Of a stretch of 39,819 bases of DNA, positions 19,060 through 29,546 are shown piece by piece; within the stretch, counting starts at the first letter, position 1, and every line of letters starts with the position of its first letter. The stretch is from an uncultured Clostridia bacterium. Its GTDB lineage: Bacteria; Bacillota; Clostridia; TANB77; CAG-508. The notes beneath the pieces are model-generated. The model did no database searches, was not told the origin of the DNA, and saw nothing but the letters and a program-made list of their open reading frames with translations. The stretch is from assembly GCA_947626885.1 (NCBI GenBank), contig CANQTX010000018.1:1-39819 (forward strand). The letters run 5' to 3'. The translations under genes were made by a program, and so were the position numbers.

Positions 19060-20181
19060 ATGTGGGGAGATATAGCAATCGCTTTTACTATTGCCTTTAT
19101 GGCATCTTTTATGGCTACGCCGCATACGATAAAATTAGCTAAAAAAATAGGAGCAGTCGATACACCAGAAGATGAAAGACGCATTAACAAAATTAGTATG
19201 CCACGACTTGGTGGACTTGCTGTTATTTTAGGATTTTTTGTATCTATTATATATCTATTAATTGTTATGACAATAGAAGGTAATATTCATTTAGAGCAGG
19301 ATAATTATATTCAAAAGCTAATAGGATTTTTTATAGGTGCCATCATATTAGGCATTACCTGTTTTATCGATGATGTTAAAGGGGTTAAAGCTATTATAAA
19401 ATTATTTGTACAGACAATAGTAGCTATCATTGTTGTAAAATTTGGCATAAGAATAGATCATTTAAGTGTACCATACTTTAATTTACAAAATATGAATCAT
19501 ATATTTTATGATATTTTAACCATTGCTTGGATTGTTGGTATTACAAATGCAATTAATTTAATTGATGGATTAGATGGATTATCAACAGGAGTATCAATCA
19601 TTTCTTGCGTGTCACTATTAATTATATTTTCACTAAATGCATCACCACTGATATCTATTATACTCATTACGGCATTATGTGGGTCTTTGGTTGGATTTTT
19701 ACCATATAACTTCAATCCAGCAAAAACATTTATGGGTGATACAGGTTCTAATTTTTTGGGTTATTGCCTTTCTATTATATCTATTATAGGTATTGCTAAA
19801 ACCTATACAGCTATTGTTATTATTGCTCCCTTAATTGTGTTTGCATTACCATTATTTGATACAGTTTTTGCTATTGTTAGGAGAATTATCAAGGGAAAAT
19901 CGCTAAAAGCCGTAATGGAACCAGATGCAGGGCATTTGCATCATAAAATGATTCAAAAAGGATTAACACAAAAACAAGCAGTATTAATTTTGTATGGTAT
20001 TACTGCTACCTTGGGAATGTTCGCGATTATTCTTATGGAAAGTGGTATTTGGAAAGCATTATCTTTTGCATTAATTATTATTGTTATTATAGCAATGGGG
20101 TATAAGGAATTTTTTAAACAAAAATTATTAGAAAATACAATGAGTGATATGAATAAAGAAGAAAAAGAGATTGAAAATTAG
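19060..20181 (+). CDS. tagO: Undecaprenyl-phosphate N-acetylglucosaminyl-1-phosphate transferase (TagO/WecA type)
   Basis: PRLGGLAV, NAINLIDGLDGLS, FMGDTGSNFLGY and HLHH motifs. Confidence 0.92.
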   Translation: MWGDIAIAFTIAFMASFMATPHTIKLAKKIGAVDTPEDERRINKISMPRLGGLAVILGFFVSIIYLLIVMTIEGNIHLEQDNYIQKLIGFFIGAIILGITCFIDDVKGVKAIIKLFVQTIVAIIVVKFGIRIDHLSVPYFNLQNMNHIFYDILTIAWIVGITNAINLIDGLDGLSTGVSIISCVSLLIIFSLNASPLISIILITALCGSLVGFLPYNFNPAKTFMGDTGSNFLGYCLSIISIIGIAKTYTAIVIIAPLIVFALPLFDTVFAIVRRIIKGKSLKAVMEPDAGHLHHKMIQKGLTQKQAVLILYGITATLGMFAIILMESGIWKALSFALIIIVIIAMGYKEFFKQKLLENTMSDMNKEEKEIEN

Positions 20182-20216
20182 AAAAAATATTGAAAAAATA
20201 TTATAAAATTGAAATA

Positions 20217-20254
20217 AAAAACTTTGAATTTAGAAATAATTTCAAAGTTTTTTT
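20217..20254 (+). terminator. Rho-independent terminator after tagO
   Basis: AAAAACTTTGAA...TTCAAAGTTTTTTT. Confidence 0.75.
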
Positions 20255-20339
20255 ATAAATACAATATAGTTATATTTAATACATTCTATATAATTCTATC
20301 AATACATGAATCAAAAACAAAAAGCTTGTAGCTCCCAGT

Positions 20340-20369
20340 TTGACAATATACTAAGAAATATAGTATAAT
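20340..20369 (+). promoter_or_regulatory. Sigma-A-like promoter of sua5
   Basis: TTGACA-18 nt-TATAAT. Confidence 0.6.
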
Positions 20370-20391
20370 ACATCATGCGAGGGTTTATTTT

Positions 20392-21447
20392 ATGTATTAT
20401 AACTGGAAAGAAACAACAAATACAGAAGAATTAAAAATAGTATGTAATTTAATAAGAAATGGAGAGCTTGTTATTTTCCCTACAGAAACAGTGTATGGCA
20501 TAGGAGCTAATGCTCTTGACGAAAAGGCAGTAGGGAAAATTTTTATTGCTAAAGGCAGACCTTCTGATAATCCATTAATTGTTCATTTAGCAGACAAAAA
20601 TCAAATTAAAGAAGTGGCACAAAACATTACAGAAGTAGAACAAAAGTTAATAGATGCTTTTATGCCGGGACCATTTACATTAATTCTAGAAAGGAAAAGT
20701 ATTATTCCAGACATTGTAACTGCTGGATTAGATACAGTTGCTATTAGAATACCCGATAATGTTATTGCAAGAGGCATTCTTACTTATTCAGGAGTACCGA
20801 TTGCTGCGCCAAGTGCCAATTTATCAGGAAAACCAAGTGGTACCAGCGTAGAGGATATTCGAAAAGAGCTGGAAGGAAAAGTTTCAGCAATTGTTGATGG
20901 TGGGGAAACAGATATAGGCTTAGAATCCACTGTTGTAAAGGTGATTCATGAAGTGCCACTTATTTTAAGGCCAGGAAAGATAACACCTGAACAAATTGAA
21001 AAAGTAGCAGGAATTGTTAGATTAGATAGCAATATTTTTGAAGAAATACAACAGAATCAAAAAATTGAAAGCCCAGGCATGAAATATAAACATTATGCAC
21101 CAGAAACGAAATGTAGAGTAATTTGTTTTGAAGATGAGTTAGATCAACTATTTTATATGAAAAGAGCCATTAAAGAGTATAGAGGAGATGTGGTAGTTTT
21201 AGGATTTACAGAACATAAAGAGAAAATTTATGTTTCTGAAAATCGATATATTGATATTGGTAGTAAAGATCATTTAGAAGAAGTGGCACAAAAACTATAT
21301 ACCTCTTTGAGAAAGGCAGATGCTTTAAAACCACAAATTATTTTAATAGAAGGTGTCAAACAAGAAGGGTTAGGCATTGCTATAATGAATCGATTATTAA
21401 GAACGTGTTCGTATGATTGTATCAAAGAGAATACAATAAAAATATAA
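20392..21447 (+). CDS. sua5: L-threonylcarbamoyladenylate synthase (Sua5/YwlC type)
   Basis: FPTETVYGIGANA, KGRPSDNPLIVH, APSANLSGKPSGT, SPGMKYKHYAP linker and Sua5 domain. Confidence 0.95.
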   Translation: MYYNWKETTNTEELKIVCNLIRNGELVIFPTETVYGIGANALDEKAVGKIFIAKGRPSDNPLIVHLADKNQIKEVAQNITEVEQKLIDAFMPGPFTLILERKSIIPDIVTAGLDTVAIRIPDNVIARGILTYSGVPIAAPSANLSGKPSGTSVEDIRKELEGKVSAIVDGGETDIGLESTVVKVIHEVPLILRPGKITPEQIEKVAGIVRLDSNIFEEIQQNQKIESPGMKYKHYAPETKCRVICFEDELDQLFYMKRAIKEYRGDVVVLGFTEHKEKIYVSENRYIDIGSKDHLEEVAQKLYTSLRKADALKPQIILIEGVKQEGLGIAIMNRLLRTCSYDCIKENTIKI

Positions 21448-21478
21448 TATTCTAGAATAACTGAAAGAAGGAAAAAGT

Positions 21479-22036
21479 ATGTATATCATCGTAGGGCTTG
21501 GAAATCCAGAAAGTGAATATGCTAAAACAAGACATAATATGGGATTTAACGTAATTAATGCATTAGCTAAAGCATATCATATTGAGGTACAAAAATCCAA
21601 ATTTAAAGGGTTGTATGGTGATGGAATGATTGAAGGAGAAAAAGTAGTATTATTAAAACCACAAACCTTTATGAATTTAAGTGGAGAATCTGTAAAAGAA
21701 ATACTGCATTTCTATAAAGCATCTGAAACAGAGTTAATTGTTGTTTATGATGATATTACTATTGCTCCGGGTAGTATTAGAATTCGAAAAAAGGGCTCTG
21801 CTGGAGGACACAATGGTATGAAGTCTATCATTCATCATATACATACAGAGGATTTTTGTAGGATCCGTGTAGGAATTGGAAGACCTATGGAAAATGTAGA
21901 TATGATATCTCATGTAATTGGATATGTTCCAGAGGAGGAACGCTTGTTATTAAATCAAGGTGTAGATAAGGCAAAAGATGCCATTATCGAGATAATAAAA
22001 CATACCATAGATTCTGCTATGAATAAATTTAATTAA
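21479..22036 (+). CDS. pth: Aminoacyl-tRNA hydrolase
   Basis: GLGNPESEYAKTRHNMGFNV, KPQTFMNLSGESV, GSAGGHNGMKSI. Confidence 0.97.
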   Translation: MYIIVGLGNPESEYAKTRHNMGFNVINALAKAYHIEVQKSKFKGLYGDGMIEGEKVVLLKPQTFMNLSGESVKEILHFYKASETELIVVYDDITIAPGSIRIRKKGSAGGHNGMKSIIHHIHTEDFCRIRVGIGRPMENVDMISHVIGYVPEEERLLLNQGVDKAKDAIIEIIKHTIDSAMNKFN

Positions 22037-22153
22037 CAAATGGTTAAAATTGAGAAAATTATATTTTATTCAATAAATGGACAATTAACTTGCTATAGTG
22101 ATACATAATAAAAATATGAATATAAAAAATGAAAATAAAGAAAGATATGTTAA

Positions 22154-23323
22154 ATGAAAGAATTAATCATTAATAATATAGAACATAAAAGAAGAATTTT
22201 ATTGGTCGAGGACGAAGAAGTTGTTGAAGCATATGAGGAAGATGAAAATGAAAAATCTATAGAAGGTAATATATATATAGGAAAGGTACAAAATATACTA
22301 ACTGGTTTGCAATCGGCTTTTATTGATATAGGAGAAAAGAAAAATGCTTTTATTCATGTAAAAGATATTTTGCCCAAAGTAGATGTTACAAAAAATGAGG
22401 TAGTTAAAGAAAAAAATATTAATGAAATTATCAAACCAGGAGATCCCATTATTGTAGAAGTAAAAAAAGAACCTGTTGATCATAAAGGACCAAGGGTCTC
22501 AACGCATATTAGTATTGTAGGAAGATTTATAGTATTCATGCCAAATGCTAATTTTATAACTGTATCACAAAAAATAGAAAATAAAATAGAAAAAGAAAGA
22601 TTGAAAGCTATTGTTAAACAGTATTTACCAGAAGGAACTGGAGCAATTATTAGAACAGTAGCACAAGGTTTAAAAGAAGAAGAAATTAAAAAAGATGTTT
22701 TAAATACTATACAAAAATGGCAAGAAATCACGTCTAAAAGTGTAGAGAATATTCCTCAAAAGATATATAGTAAAGGTGGAATTTTAAAGAAAACCATTAT
22801 AGATTTGGTCGATAGCCATTTAGATAGAATTGTTGTTAGTGATATTTCTTTAAAAAAAGAAGTGGAAAGTATTTTAAAAGAAATTGAAGCAACTATCCAG
22901 GTGGAAGTAAAAGAACATATATTACAAATGTATACAATAGAAAAGCAGTTAAAAGCATTAGAAAATAGAAAAGTGTGGCTGAAATGCGGTGGCTTTATTA
23001 CCATAGATAAAACAGAAGCTTTAACGGCAATTGATGTAAATTCAGGAAAATATATTGGTTCTCAAGATTTAGAAAAAACTGTAACACAAGTGAATCTAGA
23101 AGCTGCTTCTGAAATAGCAAAACAATTAAGGTTACGAGATATTAGTGGTATCATTATTGTAGATTTTATTGATATGCAGACACAGGAGGCAAAAAATGCT
23201 GTTATGCAAGAGTTGATTTTGCATACCCAAAAAGATAGATCTAAAGTACAAATAGAAGAATTTACAAAATTAAATTTAATGGAATTGACTAGAAAACATA
23301 TTAATAGTCAGAAAAATTTTTAA
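22154..23323 (+). CDS. rng: Ribonuclease E/G family
   Basis: GNIYIGKVQNILTGLQSAFIDIG, GGFITIDKTEALTAIDVNSGKY, IIVDFIDM, LMELTRKH. Confidence 0.93.
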   Translation: MKELIINNIEHKRRILLVEDEEVVEAYEEDENEKSIEGNIYIGKVQNILTGLQSAFIDIGEKKNAFIHVKDILPKVDVTKNEVVKEKNINEIIKPGDPIIVEVKKEPVDHKGPRVSTHISIVGRFIVFMPNANFITVSQKIENKIEKERLKAIVKQYLPEGTGAIIRTVAQGLKEEEIKKDVLNTIQKWQEITSKSVENIPQKIYSKGGILKKTIIDLVDSHLDRIVVSDISLKKEVESILKEIEATIQVEVKEHILQMYTIEKQLKALENRKVWLKCGGFITIDKTEALTAIDVNSGKYIGSQDLEKTVTQVNLEAASEIAKQLRLRDISGIIIVDFIDMQTQEAKNAVMQELILHTQKDRSKVQIEEFTKLNLMELTRKHINSQKNF

Positions 23324-23326
23324 AGA

Positions 23327-23366
23327 AAGAAGTGTGAGTGCGTTTGTTGACACACTTCTTATTTTT
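23327..23366 (+). terminator. Rho-independent terminator after rng
   Basis: AAGAAGTGTG - 14 nt - CACACTTCTT, perfect 10-bp stem, then ATTTTT. Confidence 0.75.
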
Positions 23367-23485
23367 AAAATAGTATATTGTAAAAACAGTATAAATAATA
23401 TATAATATGATAAATGGTTGAAAAACTAAATCAAAAGGAGTAGGAGCATATACTGAAAAATCAGAATATAGTATAGAAATAAAAG

Positions 23486-24797
23486 ATGAGAGTAGGATTT
23501 ATATCACTGCGGATGTAGTAAAAATTTAGTAGATACAGAAATGTGTATAGGAATATTTCAAAAGGAAAAATTTGAAATTGTCAACAACCCAAAAGATGCA
23601 GAGATAATTATTATTAATACTTGTGGGTTTATTACTTCTGCCAAAGAAGAGGCAATTCAAACGATTTTAGAAATGGCACAATATAAAAAAACAGGAAAGT
23701 GTCAATATCTTATAGCAATGGGATGTTTAGTACAAAGATATAAAAAAGATTTAGAAAAGAGTTTACCAGAAGTAGATTTGTTCTTAAGTATAGAGGAATA
23801 TGATCAACTATGGGAAAAAATTTCAACTTTGATTAATAAAAAAGAAGTATCTAAAAATACTTTAGATTATTTAAATAGAGTAGTATCTACAGGTAATACA
23901 ACTGCTTATTTAAAAATTGCAGAAGGATGTAGCAATAGATGTACTTATTGTGCTATTCCTCATATTAGAGGTCCATATATTAGTAGAACTATGGAAAGTA
24001 TTTTAGAAGAAGCAAATCAATTGGCAAACAGAGGTATAAAAGAGCTTATTGTTATAGCACAGGATACTACAAAGTATGGAATGGATATTTATGGAAAGCC
24101 AATGCTAGCAACCTTATTGGACAAGCTAAGTCATATAGAAAGTATTAGATGGATTCGCTTTTTATATGCTTATCCAGAAAGTATTACAGACGAGCTTATT
24201 GCAGTTGTAAAAAACAGTAAGAAAATTTGCCATTATTTTGATATACCAATACAACATATTTCAAACAGAATTTTAAAAAAAATGAATAGACAAAGTGATA
24301 GTCAATCAATTAATAGCATTTTAACATCAATTAGGAAAGAAATACCTGATGTTATTTTAAGAACAACAATTATGGTAGGATTTCCAGAAGAGTCAGAAGA
24401 GGACTTTTTGGCATTATATACCTTTATTCATAATGCTAAGTTTGAAAAATTAGGAGTATTTCAGTATTCAAAGGAAGATGGAACACCAGCAGCAAAAATA
24501 AAAGAGCAAATTCATTATAAAACAAAACAAAGTAGGTGGAACAAAATAATGCAGTTACAACAAAAAATTACATATACAAAATTACAAGAAAAAATTGGTA
24601 ATACATATGAAGTAATAGTAGATGGTTTTTCTGAAGATAATCAATATATGTTGACGCGAAGTTATATGGATATTCCAGATGAAGATGGTATAATTTTTAT
24701 AAAGAACAATGGCAATGTAAAAATAGGAGATTTTATCAATTGTAGAATTACGAAGATTAGGCAACAGTATGACTTAGAAGCAGATAGGATAGAATAG
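23486..24797 (+). CDS. rimO: Ribosomal protein S12 methylthiotransferase RimO, with apparent +1 nt frameshift near 23507-23510
   Basis: CSNRCTYCAIPHIRGPYISR radical-SAM motif and TRAM region. N-terminus MRVGFISL is in frame 2; GCSKNLVDTEM and the rest are in frame 0. Confidence 0.93.
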
Positions 24798-24821
24798 ATA
24801 AGATGAAGGAGATTATATTTT

Positions 24822-26138
24822 ATGGTAAAAAACATATTAAAGGTAATCATTATCATACTTGTGCTAATAGGTATTTTTTATGGGATTTCTATTACCATAA
24901 AAAAAGTAAAACCAGAAATGACACAAAAGGAAATTGATACTAAAATCTTTGATATGGTAAAAGGAAGAACAGCAGAAATAACAGAATTCTATACTTATGG
25001 TAGAGCTTTTAATATTATGGGAAAAGTTAATAATATCCAAAAAGATAATTTTGAAAGTGTAAAGCTTGTTGTTACAGATGGCTTAGATTATGAAGAAATG
25101 TATAAACTAAATTATACATTTGAGGAAAATAATTTAATATTTCATTCGGATAATGAAATTAATTCTGGTTTAATTATTGATAAATTAGAAAATAAAGAAT
25201 ATTTTTTGTTGTTAAGAGTAAAAGTAAATAATAGTTCTGAAGCTAAATTTTATACATTTAAAAATGTTTCAAACAATGAAGCATTGGAATATTATACAGT
25301 GACGCAAAATGAAAAAAATAGAAAAGCAACGATTTGTTTTTTAGAAAAAACGAATGGTGAGCAGATAAATACATATTTAAGCATTCAATTAAATGATGCA
25401 GAATTACCAGATGATGTTTACGATATTGTAATAGATGCTGGTCATGGGGGCACAGATGTTGGAGAAAAATTAGGAAATGATACAGAAGCAGATATTACTT
25501 TAGAATATGCAAAGCTTTTAAAGACACAATTGGAAGAAAAAGGATTAAAAGTAAAGTTAACAAGAGATGATAATAATACAAAATTATATAATTATACGAA
25601 TATGTATGATTCTGCTGGTAGAATTACAGTAGCATGTAAATCACAAGCAAAATGGATGATTTCTTTTCATGTTAATAATGGAAACAGTCAATTACGAGGT
25701 TTAGAAATTTATGTGCCATGTAAATGTAATTTGGATTTTGCACAAACAATGGCAAAAAAAATAAAAGCTTATACGAGTATATCATTTTCTAATAATAATT
25801 CCTTTAAAAAATTAGATGGCGTATATGAGCAAAATTTTACACCAACTGTAATACAAAGTTATATAAATACAGCTAACAAAAAAGGATATGAGCCATACAA
25901 TATCACAACAGATACACCATATTTATATACCATAAGAGAAGTAGGTGGTATTGCTACAAATGCGTATGTTGATGGAAGAAATAAGGAATATTCTAAAAAT
26001 GAATATTATCAGTCTCATCAAGGTTTAGAATGTTATCAAATAGAATTAGGATATATCAAAAATGATTTGGAAATTATTAAAAATGAAAAAGAAGGCTATG
26101 TGAGAGCCATTACAGAGACAATTTGTGATAATATTTAG
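24822..26138 (+). CDS. N-acetylmuramoyl-L-alanine amidase (Amidase_3)
   Basis: N-terminal TM; DIVIDAGHGGTDVGE, LTRDDN, SFHVNNGN, ECYQIELGYI. Confidence 0.9.
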   Translation: MVKNILKVIIIILVLIGIFYGISITIKKVKPEMTQKEIDTKIFDMVKGRTAEITEFYTYGRAFNIMGKVNNIQKDNFESVKLVVTDGLDYEEMYKLNYTFEENNLIFHSDNEINSGLIIDKLENKEYFLLLRVKVNNSSEAKFYTFKNVSNNEALEYYTVTQNEKNRKATICFLEKTNGEQINTYLSIQLNDAELPDDVYDIVIDAGHGGTDVGEKLGNDTEADITLEYAKLLKTQLEEKGLKVKLTRDDNNTKLYNYTNMYDSAGRITVACKSQAKWMISFHVNNGNSQLRGLEIYVPCKCNLDFAQTMAKKIKAYTSISFSNNNSFKKLDGVYEQNFTPTVIQSYINTANKKGYEPYNITTDTPYLYTIREVGGIATNAYVDGRNKEYSKNEYYQSHQGLECYQIELGYIKNDLEIIKNEKEGYVRAITETICDNI

Positions 26139-26177
26139 AAAAATGATGAAGTACGACTAAAAAGAGAGGAAACAGTC

Positions 26178-29100
26178 ATGGGAGAAATAGAAAACGAAGC
26201 AATAGAAAATTTAGTAAGAACAATCAAAGAAATGTTCAGCGAAGATACGTTGAAAATTGTCGACTTTTTGGAGAGAGCAAATGTTTTAGAATATATAGAT
26301 ATAACAGAAAGAATAAAAGAAAAAGATACGATAATAGAGAAACCAACCAATCGAATAGAAATAGATTATTTACGATTATGTTCAGATAATGATTTTCCAA
26401 GAAATGTAGATATGACAGGTCCATTTTTCTTACATTATCAAGAATATACTTTACGAAATTATCGAGCTTCTTGGAATATGAATTTAAATACAATAGAAAG
26501 CGATTTTAAAAATAAATGTTTTTATTGTCAAGAGGATCAACTAGTTTGTCCAATGAAAGTCTTAGGATATATTAAAAAAGCCATTAAGACTGCTAATGTT
26601 GATGAAAAACAATTTTTTAATACATGTATGCGAAAAGAAAATGTAGTGTATAATAACCGTCAAAGTGATATAGAAATGATTGCCAAAGAAGTTATGAAGA
26701 TTACAACCAATACATTAGATTTGGCAGGAGCAGAATTCTTTTTACAAACAGAGGCTGTTACTATTGAAAAAATAGAGGAAGAAATAATAGCATATCGCTA
26801 TTTAGACTTTAAAGTAAAAACATATTCTTTTTTAGATAATGTGAAAGACTATAAGATTCATAAGAAGGGATTAGTGGGGCAGTTATCTTTATCTGAGAAA
26901 CATTTTGAAAAGAATTATTCTTATATGTTTGATACTTCTCCTGTACAGTTAGCAGTTTATATACAATACCTTTGTTATCAAAAGAGTGTAGAGCCAATAT
27001 TAGTATTCAAATATTTATATCAATGTATACAAACAAAAGAACCTATTGATAAATTAGCGTATTATAAAGAATATTTACAAATAGTGGATCGATTAGAATG
27101 CGAAAAGGAAGCAAAGAAAGAAATTAAAAATATTTTTACATACATAAAAAATTACAATGCAATTAGATTCCTACCATATATTCAATTTAATATAAAATTA
27201 TTTACCCAAGATACTGCTTTTGGAAATAAAATTATTAATTTATTATATAATTTTGCTAACACCAATTATTATATTTCTAATAAAGGTATGATTTATGTAG
27301 ATGTTAATATGTTTATTAGAAGGGCAAAAGATAGTAATGATGTGTTTTATCAAATTGATAAAATATATGAAACCTATGATTTTATTGTTTTTTATCATTT
27401 TAGTGATTTAAAAAAAATGAATGAATATAGAGTAGAGGCTTTTTTTGTAGCCTTAGAAAAATATTATAATAAAAATGTAAGAACAATTACGATATTAGAA
27501 GGAGAAAAAACACAAATTGAAGAAGCCATTATGCCTTATCCGAAATTAAATTCTGTAATGATTAATAAAACGATTACAGTATTAGAAAAGGATACGGCAT
27601 ATATAAAAGGAAAAATTATGGAAAAATTTAAAAATGGCTTTTCTCTTGATGAAACCTTTGAAGAGGCTTTAGAACAATATATTAAAAAAACATATAATCC
27701 CAAAGTAGTAGAAGAGAGCGTTTTTATTAATCAAGCGTATCAAACAATTTTATTGAATCAATTTAAGGAATTAGGAGAAAATTTTGTATTATCCGCTAAT
27801 GTAATACCGGAAAATTCGGGTGAAAGAGAAATAGATGAAATATTAGCAGATATAAATCAGCTCATTGGTATATCGGATGTAAAAAATACGGTTGCAGAGT
27901 TGCTTCATTATTTGGCATATAGTAAAAAGATTGACACTGAGGGATTTGCTAACTTAAATATGGTGTTTAAAGGAAATGCAGGGACAGGAAAAACTACAAT
28001 GGCAAGACTTATGGCAGAACTTTTTTATAAATTAGGATTTATTAAAACAAATAAGATAATAGAAGTAAGTAGCAAAGACTTAATCGGAGATCATATTGGA
28101 CAAACACCAATTAAAACACAAAAAATAGTAGAGGAAGCACTTGATGGTGTACTATTTGTGGATGAAGCGTATAGTTTATTAACAGGAAAAGGAACAAATG
28201 TGGATTATGGTAGTGAGTGTATAGCAGTACTATGTAAAGCAATGGATTTATACAAAGATAGACTTATTATTATTTTTGCAGGTTATACAAAAGAGATGAA
28301 TGACTTTATCAATAAAAACCAAGGATTAATGTCAAGAATAGGGTATGAAATAGAATTTCCAGACTTTACAGAAAACGAATTATGGGAAATATTTAGAACA
28401 GAAGCAGAAGGAAATGAATTTATTTTAGAGACAGGTGTAGAAGAGAAAATAAGAAAAATTATCAAAAAGAATAAAGTAGGAAGAAATTTTGGAAATGCTA
28501 GATTTGTGGAGAATTTATTTGATAAACTAGTTATTACTCATGGTGTGGTATGTCAAGAAGAGGATAAACTAAAAACTATTACAACAAAAGACATTGACAA
28601 AATGGAGGAAACCAAAAAAGATAAAGAGCGTTCTATCGACGACATTTTAGAAGATTTGAATGCATTAATAGGATTAAAAAATGTAAAAGATGTCATTTAT
28701 GGATTTGTTTCTTTAATTGAATTTCATAAAAAACTAGATCGATCTTCTGAATTTAATATGCATATGATTTTTAAAGGAAATGCAGGAACAGGAAAGACAA
28801 CGGTTGCTAGACTATTAGCAGAAATATATTATCATTTAGGTTATATAAAAAGAAATAAATTAGTAGAAGTACAGGCAAAAGACCTAATAGGAGAATATTT
28901 AGGACAAACTGGACCCAAAACACAAAGTGTTATAGAAGAAGCGTTAGATGGTGTACTGTTTATTGATGAAGCATATTCTATTATGGAGCATAGAGGCTCT
29001 AATGCAAGTTTTACTGACGAATGTATTGCTACTTTATTAAAAGCAATGGAAGACTATCAAGGAAGGCTTATTATCATTTTTGCAGGATACACAGAAGAGA

Positions 29101-29453
29101 TGAAGCAATTTAGAGATCAGAATCCTGGATTAAAATCAAGAGTAGGATTTGAGTTAGATTTTCAAGATTATAGCTTAGAAGAATTAATGCAAATATTTGA
29201 TAAAAAGCTAAAAGAAAAAGGTTTAACCATTGATGAGATTGCTAGAGAAAAAGTAAAGAACATTTTAAAAAAAGCTCAGCAAGTTGAAAATTTTGGAAAT
29301 GGTAGATTTGTAGATAATACACTTCAAAAAATTATTATAGAACATGCAATTCAAACGAGAAAAATAGAAGAACAGGAAAGATTATTAACAATAACAGAGG
29401 AAGATGTAAAAGATATAAAGGCAGAGGCGTCGAGAAATAGAATAGGATTTTAA
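26178..29453 (+). CDS. Large AAA+ protein with two CbxX/SpoVK-type modules and an uncharacterised ~530-aa N-terminal region
   Basis: Two copies each of Walker A (GNAGTGKTT), Walker B (GVLFVDEAYS / GVLFIDEAYS) and IIIFAGYT; N-terminal CFYCQEDQLVCP. Confidence 0.9.
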   Translation: MGEIENEAIENLVRTIKEMFSEDTLKIVDFLERANVLEYIDITERIKEKDTIIEKPTNRIEIDYLRLCSDNDFPRNVDMTGPFFLHYQEYTLRNYRASWNMNLNTIESDFKNKCFYCQEDQLVCPMKVLGYIKKAIKTANVDEKQFFNTCMRKENVVYNNRQSDIEMIAKEVMKITTNTLDLAGAEFFLQTEAVTIEKIEEEIIAYRYLDFKVKTYSFLDNVKDYKIHKKGLVGQLSLSEKHFEKNYSYMFDTSPVQLAVYIQYLCYQKSVEPILVFKYLYQCIQTKEPIDKLAYYKEYLQIVDRLECEKEAKKEIKNIFTYIKNYNAIRFLPYIQFNIKLFTQDTAFGNKIINLLYNFANTNYYISNKGMIYVDVNMFIRRAKDSNDVFYQIDKIYETYDFIVFYHFSDLKKMNEYRVEAFFVALEKYYNKNVRTITILEGEKTQIEEAIMPYPKLNSVMINKTITVLEKDTAYIKGKIMEKFKNGFSLDETFEEALEQYIKKTYNPKVVEESVFINQAYQTILLNQFKELGENFVLSANVIPENSGEREIDEILADINQLIGISDVKNTVAELLHYLAYSKKIDTEGFANLNMVFKGNAGTGKTTMARLMAELFYKLGFIKTNKIIEVSSKDLIGDHIGQTPIKTQKIVEEALDGVLFVDEAYSLLTGKGTNVDYGSECIAVLCKAMDLYKDRLIIIFAGYTKEMNDFINKNQGLMSRIGYEIEFPDFTENELWEIFRTEAEGNEFILETGVEEKIRKIIKKNKVGRNFGNARFVENLFDKLVITHGVVCQEEDKLKTITTKDIDKMEETKKDKERSIDDILEDLNALIGLKNVKDVIYGFVSLIEFHKKLDRSSEFNMHMIFKGNAGTGKTTVARLLAEIYYHLGYIKRNKLVEVQAKDLIGEYLGQTGPKTQSVIEEALDGVLFIDEAYSIMEHRGSNASFTDECIATLLKAMEDYQGRLIIIFAGYTEEMKQFRDQNPGLKSRVGFELDFQDYSLEELMQIFDKKLKEKGLTIDEIAREKVKNILKKAQQVENFGNGRFVDNTLQKIIIEHAIQTRKIEEQERLLTITEEDVKDIKAEASRNRIGF

Positions 29454-29546
29454 GCTTATTGTATAATTCGGTTATTATTATAAATTTATTGATTTTTTGA
29501 GAAAAATAGTATAAGATGTAGAAAATTAAGAAAGGAACGTATAGAA

